A DNA stretch of 64,000 bases from Notospermus geniculatus. Taxonomy: Eukaryota > Nemertea > Pilidiophora > Heteronemertea > Lineidae. A program made the translations under genes and the position numbers. The notes below the pieces were generated by a model that worked only from the letters and a program-made list of their open reading frames with translations, did not search any database and was not told the DNA's origin. This document shows, piece after piece, positions 56,600 to 64,000 of the stretch (the first letter of the stretch is position 1; the number at the start of each line of letters is the position of its first letter). The stretch spans positions 45,825 through 109,824 of the forward strand of contig NMRB01001887.1 in NCBI GenBank assembly GCA_002633025.1, in the 5' to 3' direction.

Positions 56600-57640
56600 T
56601 GTACAATAGGGTTTTTACTTGGGTCATGAATAAATACCATTTGGGGGGCCTAGAGATGCCCCATTGTCTGGTCTTAAAGTTCCGGATGGAGAGTATATGT
56701 CTTGGCATTACCACAGAGATGGTATTACTCACTGGTAATTTGTTCAGCCCCCCCCCCCCCGTTGGCATGGTTGGTGGCATGGAAATTAAACTACCTTGCA
56801 CATTGATAGCAAAATCTATTTTGCCATTTGAGATAAGTCGATGTATTTGAACCCCTGACGATAGAATGTGGCTTTTCCCAGTTTGTGGGGGCTAGAGACC
56901 ATCACAACTAGATTGATATGTACCAATCTAATTGCCTGTTGCGTAATTTGAGAGGCACTCACAACAATGCTGACCAGTCTGCAACAGTAGGTACACTCAA
57001 AAATTATTTCGAGTCTTCAAATCAACCTGGTGCAACCCAATGCATGCATTAGTGCAGATTCAGCGGATAATAAAAACAAACTCTGCTACAGGTGTCATAT
57101 ACGCATATTTTCCTTGAAATTAGGCCCCAAAATCCTGTAGTCCTACACACTGCAGCCATCTTTAGGTTGACTTGTACAAGTAACATATGTATGAGCCCTT
57201 ACATAAATAGATTACCTATGTTTCCATTATGCCGGGCCTACTTCGCCAACATGGCAAAGTAGACCCATACAGCTCTGGTAGTGTCCATTCTATGGACTGA
57301 GTCCAAATGGACTGAGTAAGTTGGACTGAGTGCCAAAAATGGTATAATACATTAATATTGAATGTTATCACCATAAATTAGTAAGAAATGGTTATCTTCA
57401 ATATGTAGCCCACCTGAAATCCCCAAGTTACATCAACCCAATAGCGATCCACACTCTGTCTATAAATAGTAACAAAACATGACGACATCACGTCATGTGC
57501 CACGCCTTTTCGAGGTAACGATTCATGGAATGCGATGCTGGATATTTTGCAACCTCGTTCCAAAGGTTGCTCCTATACACACGTGAAACGGGCCGTGCAT
57601 GCAGATATAGCATAGGTGTCCGATCCAATACCGCCCTGGG
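56600..57640. other. stretch with no recognised gene
   Basis: A C-run at 56750. GGACTGAGT repeats near 57295-57330 recur inverted at 58065-58090. No exon was supported. Confidence 0.35.
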
Positions 57641-57641
57641 C

Positions 57642-57792
57642 TGGGTTGCACAAAACTCATGTTAGCGCTAACTTGGTGTTAGCGCGAAATTTATGTTAAA
57701 CGACGTAAAAAGACAATGGATTTTTACGTCATTTAACATAAAGTTAGCGTTAACACCAAGTTAGCGCTATCGTGAATTTTGTGCAACCGGGC
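57642..57792. mobile_element. hairpin MITE with GTTAGCGCTAAC
   Basis: A 150-bp element with arms GGGTTGCACAAAA ... TTAGCGCTAACTTGGTGTTA and inverse, and an 18-bp centre. Confidence 0.8.
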
Positions 57793-58195
57793 CCTGCACT
57801 CCAATTAGGGCTGACCTCGTCCCCACGATGCCCGGAAATACCGATACCCAGAAATGTTGATTCTAAAATGCAGAATGTTAAGTGGAACGCAACTCACTAA
57901 ACTCGCATTTTTCTGCTTTTTCTGTTGGTTTCGTACGCTTTTGCTGGGAAAAAAATGAGGGGGAGTACGAGTCTTAACAGTACCTAAGCAGTATCCTTTC
58001 ATATTATCTACAGAGAACTGCTTGTTTCTGGCATTTTTCACATTTTGGCACTCGGTCCAAGTTACTCAGTCCATCTGGACTCAGTCCATAGAATGGATAC
58101 CACCTACAGCTCTATGGCAAAGTTTGCCTACCTCAAACGTCATGCCAAATAAAATGTTTTCTTTTACAAAACTTGATAAGGGTTTGACATGTTGT

Positions 58196-58756
58196 TCCAC
58201 AGGAACTTGTACCAATGTTGGAAAAAAACACGCCAATATGGCCCGAAGGGCCATCAGAAAGGGCCGCAGGCCCGTAAAAGCAACCCTTACTGACAACACA
58301 TACACAAGGATAAGGAGTGCAACAGGAATCCAGGAATCAGAACGAGGCTCTGTGGGGAAACCCTGGAAATGCATTGTAGCCTCGTTCTGATTCCTGGACA
58401 CCAGGACTAATTTTGTGAAGTTGTCAAACTCAGGATTAAAAGTGCCATAAACCACACAAATCAGCTGAGACTGTAAATATTTTTTTTATTTTTATTAAAG
58501 TAAATATTCTCTAGATTCACAAGAACGTCAGTTTTTGCCGAGGATTCGCCGTGTACTATGTGAAAACGGCGATTTTATCGAGCGAGTTGTGGCCGTTCCT
58601 ATCAATGCATTGTGAAATGGTGATGTTGCACTCCTTATCCGTGTGTATGTGTTGTCAGTAAGGGTTGCTTTTACGGGCCTGCGGCCCTTTCTGATGGCCC
58701 TTCGGGCCATAATGGCCAGTTTTTTCCAACATTGGTACAAGTTCCTGTGGTTGTTC
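58196..58756. mobile_element. 560-bp element with about 130-bp inverted ends
   Basis: The arms share CAGGAACTTGTACCAATGTT, GGCCCGAAGGGCCATCAGAA and AACCCTTACTGACAACACAT. Inside, GAATCAGAACGAGGCT and its inverse form a second hairpin. No coding frame. Confidence 0.85.
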
Positions 58757-59199
58757 TATGGGAATTTTTGCTAGACAATCAATTGCAGTTCACTTCCATT
58801 TAGGATTCCTGCCAGCCATGACTTTTATCATTCATGTGTGGATGCAGCTCTTTCACACCATCTGCTTTTGCTGCGACCTTGGACTTGACCTTAACTATGT
58901 TTTTCATATACAACACTAAAAATTCTAATCACTGATATTTTGATATGTTTTAAAAAAATATTTATGGGCAACAAAAAAGTGCAATTCAGACTTTTAAATC
59001 TTAAACGGTTTCAACATCCAGGTATGCCACACAGTAAACATGACATTGCCAGGCGTGATCGTCATATTGCCCTTATTCCATTAAAGAAATATTGGACATC
59101 ACAAATGAAAAGACTTGTCAACATGTTGGTTATTCTGTTGAGAAAGGTACAATATAGGACATGGACCACACACATATTGGATATAGGATCGTTACACAA

Positions 59200-59335
59200 A
59201 TATACATTTACAGAGAAATGTCGATATCCCGCTTCATTAAGTTGCCGATATGTAGCCCGTCCATCTGTGTATATCATTGAGCCGACCTCCATGTGACGTG
59301 TGATGATCTTCATCAGGGTTTCCGAGGTCCGCTTG
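59200..59335 (-). pseudogene. Merlin (IS1016/ISXO2-like) transposase fragment 2
   Basis: The minus frame reads RTSETLMKIITRHMEVGSMI, then YTDGRATYRQLNEAGYRHF, matching the second catalytic Asp block (I-x-(T/S)D-x4-Y) of IS1595/Merlin transposases. It is fused directly to the BEL/Pao protease relic upstream and becomes unrelated after SVN. Confidence 0.7.
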
Positions 59336-59640
59336 TCCACTGGATAGATAATGAGTCCTCTCCAAACTCGTCACCTCCAAGGCGGCTACCATCATCGTTG
59401 ATTCCTTCCCCTGACCTTCCAGAGTGGTAAAGCGACATTGTTACCTCACGACCTTTGACTTTCAGTTGTCTCAACAACTCCTCCCAGCAGAAAGTGATAG
59501 CCGACCTGGAGTCCAGCAAGGCATACGTACTTACCACTGGGCCACCATCAGCACATTTCACCCTCACCAGCACAATTGGCAGGGCTATCTTAGGAATTCC
59601 AGCTGACAAGTTGTCATTTTCAATATATGCACTTCCCAGG
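59330..59640 (-). pseudogene. BEL/Pao aspartic protease relic
   Basis: The minus frame reads LPIVLVRVKCADGGPVVSTY, then ALLDSRSAITFCWEELLRQL. The DSG active site of retropepsins is DSR here, so the enzyme would be inactive. The TFC-x-E-x-LLRQL context is typical of BEL/Pao elements. It is truncated by Merlin-like sequence. Confidence 0.7.
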
Positions 59641-59717
59641 TTGCTTCCCTTATATGAACCGGCCTGCTGAGATTGTGTCTCGTCCTATCGGCAGACTTTC
59701 TCTTATCCTTAGCCTGG

Positions 59718-60200
59718 TTAGTTCTGTGGTGCACCTCTTTGGGCTGTCCCTCGCCTCTTTTTCCTGACCATGGCTCGGTTCGATTTGCCAGTTGCTGTGC
59801 GAACTAGGGCTGACCTAGTCAATCCGTTGATCCCTCTTTGTCGTGCATGAGAACAATTGTCGCCAATCGTCATGGTGTCGACGTTTGCATTTTGTTTCCT
59901 CAGCTCATACTGATACTGTTGCCGCAGTCTTGCGAGATATTCATCGTAGAAACGTGTTCGGAACTTTTCCAGGAGTTGTGCGCGTCTGTGTGGCATTTTT
60001 TCCAGTTTGTCCCGACTGGCATCTGTTGGATCGAATGGCTTCTCTACGTCTTCATTCGGCAGTAATGAGACATCATGTCCATAGATGAGATTGTTAGGTG
60101 TAATGGCCTTAAGTTCTTTTGGGTCCGAGGAGAGATACGTCAGTGGTCGGTTGTTTATTGTTGCCTGGATTTCCTTCACTAAGGTCTGAAATACGTCCAT
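59718..60200 (-). pseudogene. BEL/Pao integrase C-terminal relic
   Basis: The minus frame reads VKEIQATINNRPLTYLSSDP, then LKAITPNNLIYGHDVSLLPN and QLLEKFRTRFYDEYLARLR. The pattern E-x2-(I/L)N-RPLTY-x-S-D-P and TP-x2-L-x-G is the end of a retroviral-type integrase core in BEL/Pao elements. The catalytic Asp residues are not present. It lies before the protease piece on the same strand, the reverse of the normal gag-PR-RT-IN order. Confidence 0.75.
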
Positions 60201-60234
60201 CGAAACTTAGGGGTTTATTGAGAGGTTTCTTGAC

Positions 60235-60380
60235 TACTGAACCTTCGATCTTGTGGACCTTCGGGCTAGTGAACATTCGAACTAGTGAACCTTCGAAAAT
60301 TAAGGTTCACTGGTCTGAGGTCCACTGGTTCGGACTACTGAACCTCCTAACTAATGAACCTTCGGACTAGTGAACCCTTC
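60235..60380 (+). repeat. short tandem repeat of GAACCTTCGGACTAGT units
   Basis: Imperfect units of about 20 bp (GGACTAGTGAACCTTCGA and variants), some inverted. Confidence 0.6.
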
Positions 60381-60651
60381 TCCTTTTGTCTGCTGGAATT
60401 CGCCACTTGAAAAGCTGTCTTCTACTTGCGTTACTACTGTGAACAATTCATCTTTGCAATGCAGCTTTTGACTGCTGTTAGTGTTTATTTCGTTTATTTT
60501 ATTTTATTTCTTTTATTTACATTTTTTGTTTGTGTCCAGTCTTTCTGTGTCTTGTGAGTAATTTGTTGGTGGCATGCCCCTTTAGAAATTCTTGATACCG
60601 AAAGTATTCAATTTAGTGGGTTTGTATTTCCCAAAAGTCCTAAATTAAATA

Positions 60652-60798
60652 ACATATCGTCAACCGAGAATTAACAGGGTCTAAGTGCATTTTTTACTTG
60701 ACCCTCACTTCCTGTGCTTATAAGGGACTAAAAGCACAGGGAATTTGGGTCAAGCTAAAATGCACTTAGACCCTGTTAATTCTTGGTTGACGATATGT
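60652..60798. mobile_element. 147-bp long-stem hairpin
   Basis: Arms of about 55 bp (ACATATCGTCAACCGAGAAT / its inverse) with an inner hairpin CCTGTGCTTATAAGGGACTAAAAGCACAGG. It lies 12 bp before a small Arg/Lys-rich frame. Confidence 0.8.
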
Positions 60799-60874
60799 AA
60801 ACCTGCCAACATGCCAAGGTATGGTAAGAAGAGAAACTACCAAAGACAACGAAAGCAACTCCCAAGAAAACGAC

Positions 60875-61914
60875 GGGTGTCTATAAAACTAAGACCTAAG
60901 ACTCTATAAAGCTAAGACCCTAATATAAAACTAAGACCCATTGTGCTATAAAACTAAGACCCTACTATAAAACTAAGACCCATTTTACTATAAAACTAAG
61001 ACCCTACTATAAAACAACTAAGACCCATTGTGCTATAAAACTAAGACCCCAACTATAAAACTAAGACCCATTGTACTATAAAACTAAGACCCTACTATAA
61101 AACTAAGACCCATTGTACTATAAAACTAAGACCCCCAACTAAACTTTTCCGAACATCAGTTTCCTAGTTTCTTGCCTGACATAGCAGCAAGAATACTGCT
61201 GAGGTGTCTGTATTTTTTCCAAGGACATATAAATTTCAAGCCACTAGTATCAATTCAATGCACCCAGACACAGTGAGTCTGGCTTATTGTCTCCACAATC
61301 AGCCTCATAATGCTAAGATGACCCAGACTCATAGTATAGGCTAACATACCTGCTTGTAGGTCACTGGCATTTTTAGACTGGCTGTCCAGGTGGGTCACTG
61401 TTGTTTCAACTTATTTGACATAATATAAGTGTGTACTATGTAGTATAAATGTGTTGTAAAGGATCTCTTTTGGTGTTGTGCAGCAAAACATATCAGGGTA
61501 GGTGGTCACATCTGTGTAAAACAGAGATGGCCTGACTGAATGTCACTTTGAAGATGTTGACTTTGGAATGAAATAATATTCCTGATTCACTGATTAAAAA
61601 AGCTATAATATCAGTAGTAACTAGGAAATGATGTTCAGAAAAGTTTAGTTGGGGGTCTTAGTTTTATAGTACAATGGGTCTTAGTTTTATAGTTGGGGTC
61701 TTAGTTTTATAGTTGGGGTCTTAGTTTTTTAGTTGGGGTCTTAGTTTTATAGTACAATGGGTCTTAGTTTTATAGTTGGGGTCTTAGTTTTATAGTACAC
61801 TGGGTCTTAGTTTTATAGTGGGTCTTAGTTTTATAGTACAATGGGTCTTAGTTTTATAGTGGGTCTTAGTTTTATAGAGTCTTAGGTCTTAGGGTCTTAG
61901 TTTTATAGACACCC
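60875..61914. mobile_element. 1040-bp element with tandem-repeat ends and 9-bp target duplication
   Basis: The ends start GGGTGTCTATAAAACTAAG and are built from about ten repeats of CTATAAAACTAAGACCC (60880-61135) with the inverse array at 61645-61905. GAAAACGAC flanks both sides (60866-60874, 61915-61923). A 9-bp duplication and GGG ends suggest a Mutator-like element. The interior of about 500 bp has no transposase. Confidence 0.88.
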
Positions 61915-62079
61915 GAAAACGACGCCGCCGCTGCCAACATACCTGGATGAACCATCGTAATGAGTGAGCTATGCGCAGACTGTTCATGTTCCCTGCAAGT
62001 GGTCTGTGATGTCATGAAAATTACACATAGAATGGTGGCATCATCATAATGCTTCCAAGCGGGAAACGCGAACACTACA

Positions 62080-62672
62080 GTGTCCAGCAGCTTTCTCCAT
62101 AAACCTACTCGCCATACAGAGTCAAAGGCCTTCTTGTAATCAATAAAACAGCAGGACAGTCTACGTCCAGCACTAAAATACAGATCAATCAAACTCTTCA
62201 GTGTAAAAATGTGATCATTGGTAGAGTAACTCGCACGAAAACCAGCCTGACATTCAGACAACTTATTGTTCGAATCCAAAAATTTCGACAATCTTGTGTT
62301 CAGAATACCCGTGTAAAGTTTACCAAGGCAACTGACCAGCGTGATTCCTCGATAGTTGTCTGCATTATCCACACTTCCTTTGTTTTTATAAATAGGTTTG
62401 ATAACCCCAATAGACCACACCTCAGGGATGTGCCCTGTTTCTAGAATTACACTGAATAATTTTGTAAAAATAGAACAGAGAGTAGGTGTGCTACACTTCA
62501 TCATTTCATTCAAAACCTCGCCTACGCCACCAGCTTTACCATTTCTCACTGACTTAACATACTTCTGAACTTCTGATAACGTAATAGGATCATTGAGATT
62601 TGAGTTGTCTAACTCATCAAGACCAACTATTTCATCCTCTGTACCGTGGAACAGCCGATGTTCCCTGTCCAC
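62080..62672 (-). mobile_element. LINE reverse-transcriptase fragment
   Basis: The minus frame carries VRNGKAGGVGEVLNEMMK, IPEVWSIGVIKPIYKNKG, NADNYRGITLVSCLGKLYTG, CQAGFRASYSTNDHIFTLKS and CCFIDYKKAFDSV, i.e. RT motifs 0 to A of a non-LTR retrotransposon including the first catalytic Asp. It ends abruptly at about 62082, before the FADD motif, where unrelated sequence begins. Frames are open, but both ends are missing. Confidence 0.82.
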
Positions 62673-62679
62673 GGATTTT

Positions 62680-64000
62680 TTGGGGAGAGTGCGGCCGATG
62701 TGACACCGCCCACTCCACGGTTAGCATGCAGAAGAAACGACAACGAAAAACACGTCTTTCTGCTTCGATATCTCTTTGGGCTCTCTTTATTCTCTCACAT
62801 ATCTAAACTATTCTACTGGTTACAATTTCAACATATGGTTTTAATTCTTTTGTTTTAGAGTGACCGGTACCTCATTCCGTGGGAACTGTCCGTTTCCCAG
62901 GCCTACAAAGGTCACCTGTAGGTTAGCCGTCTGAAGCTGTCGTCAAGCTATTAACTCTTTCCAACATCCTCTGAATTCCCGTTATTCTCATTTTCAACAT
63001 CAAGACCATCATTTAGTTTACTAAAGTGGTCGAAAAACAACTGAGACTTTTCTGTAGTGCATGGTATCATGAAGGCATCCTTTCTTCAGAGACAAAACAA
63101 ACCACCTTCCAATTTTTCTTGTGCTGAAAACAATGTTGAAACTACATTGAAATTATCTTGTAAGGCCAGAATCAATTGATAGTTTTCAAGGTGTGGGGAG
63201 CAAGAAATTGCGGCGGTGACATCGACAATTGGCATGAGTGATGTGTCCCTATTCCAAACATATGGGAATTGGTGAATGAGCACTCGGCGGTCAGTCGGTC
63301 GGTCACTCGGCGTTTTTCCAGTTACCAACTCGACATCGTGTTGCTGGTAGTCGTGCAGGTAGAAATTCCAGTCCTGGTAAGTACTTCCTCTGGCAGTTTT
63401 AAAAGGTTTAGTTTTGTTAACTAAACTTCAACTACCTATAACTTTTCCGAAACTACATGTGACAATGACAATAATGGAATGGGTGTAGCAGAATGTCAAA
63501 CTGCCAATCCAAATATTAATGTTTAGTTTTGTTCATTTTATTAGGGTTTTCTCTCTCCCCCAGAGTCTGCCTCACTGGGCCTCTGTGTAGTGTTTGTAGT
63601 CCCGGGTTTGTAGTGTTTGTTTTTGTATTATGAATTGTGTGGGAAGCCGTTGTGACAGGGATTTAGTCCCCCTGGAATGAAAGGGCTTACTGGATATAGC
63701 ATAATCATAAAAAGCATAACATAATCTCTAACCTAGTATCCAAAGTTATACCCAGTTGAGATGTACAAAAAGTGTCATGCATATCATGGTTTTCTACACG
63801 GGAACGAGGTGCAGATGGCACGTGCAGAGGGAGCGCATCTTGTGCAAGACCCCATAATAGTTGGTGTTCAGTATCAGAGGCCATTTCGAGAAAAAAGCAA
63901 AAGAAGGATTTTAGTTTAATGGAGAATGCATTACACAGTCAAACTTCGTAGGCGTATTCTGCAACACCTGTCGCTTCGAAATCGATGTGAACTTCACAAA
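62680..64000. other. right end of window, nothing firm
   Basis: Coding-like words are seen at 63750-63910 on the + strand (KKCHAYHGFLHGNEVQMARA), but there is no supported splice site or family match. No terminal repeats were recognised. Confidence 0.3.

Overview
The window reads as nuclear DNA of a metazoan, most likely a marine invertebrate. Genes are split into short exons with GT-AG introns, hairpin transposons are packed into the introns, and there are relics of several animal transposon classes. Palindromic TAGGCCTA words and CATGTACATG words are heavily over-represented, which I associate with echinoderm-type or other invertebrate deuterostome genomes; that placement is a judgement. 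There are no operons, Shine-Dalgarno sites, CRISPR arrays or rRNA genes, and I found no tRNA gene. Two N gaps (6582-6869, 26395-26939) and several isolated single Ns show this is a draft assembly.

Layout. From 0 to 6 kb on the + strand there are two doubtful exons and then a six-exon gene (2071-5897, 230 residues) whose exon phases join perfectly but whose product I cannot name securely. From 6 to 11 kb there is intergenic DNA with hairpin elements, including a nest of elements inserted into one another (9.85-10.58 kb).

From 11.2 to 25.3 kb, on the minus strand, lies most of a PDE9-type cGMP phosphodiesterase gene. Twelve exon positions were recognised, all with matching phases. Two adjacent, homologous, phase 0-0 versions of one catalytic-domain exon (14678-14794 and 14085-14198) look like mutually exclusive alternative exons; this is the most interesting feature of the window. 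The introns are full of repeated MITE families.

From 26.9 to 30.1 kb there is a three-exon PIF/Harbinger transposase with its DDE residues intact (minus), a divergent J-domain reading frame (plus) and a decayed unknown gene (minus). From 30 to 37 kb there is a Ser/Thr-rich invertebrate-type repeat, two inverted copies of an element encoding a MADS-box-like segment, and the left end of a CACTC-rich terminal-inverted-repeat transposon.

From 37 to 64 kb the DNA is mostly mobile: BEL/Pao gag, protease and integrase relics, a PIF1/Helitron-like helicase relic, two LINE reverse-transcriptase relics, a DIRS-like tyrosine-recombinase retrotransposon, a 4.7-kb CACTC transposon copy carrying a 177-bp satellite, two 9-bp-TSD elements, and Merlin transposase pieces. 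One isolated LDL-receptor YWTD exon (52789-52923) indicates that part of this region is intron of an LRP-like gene. The host genes have no evident joint pathway; the window is best seen as a few dispersed genes in a field of transposons.
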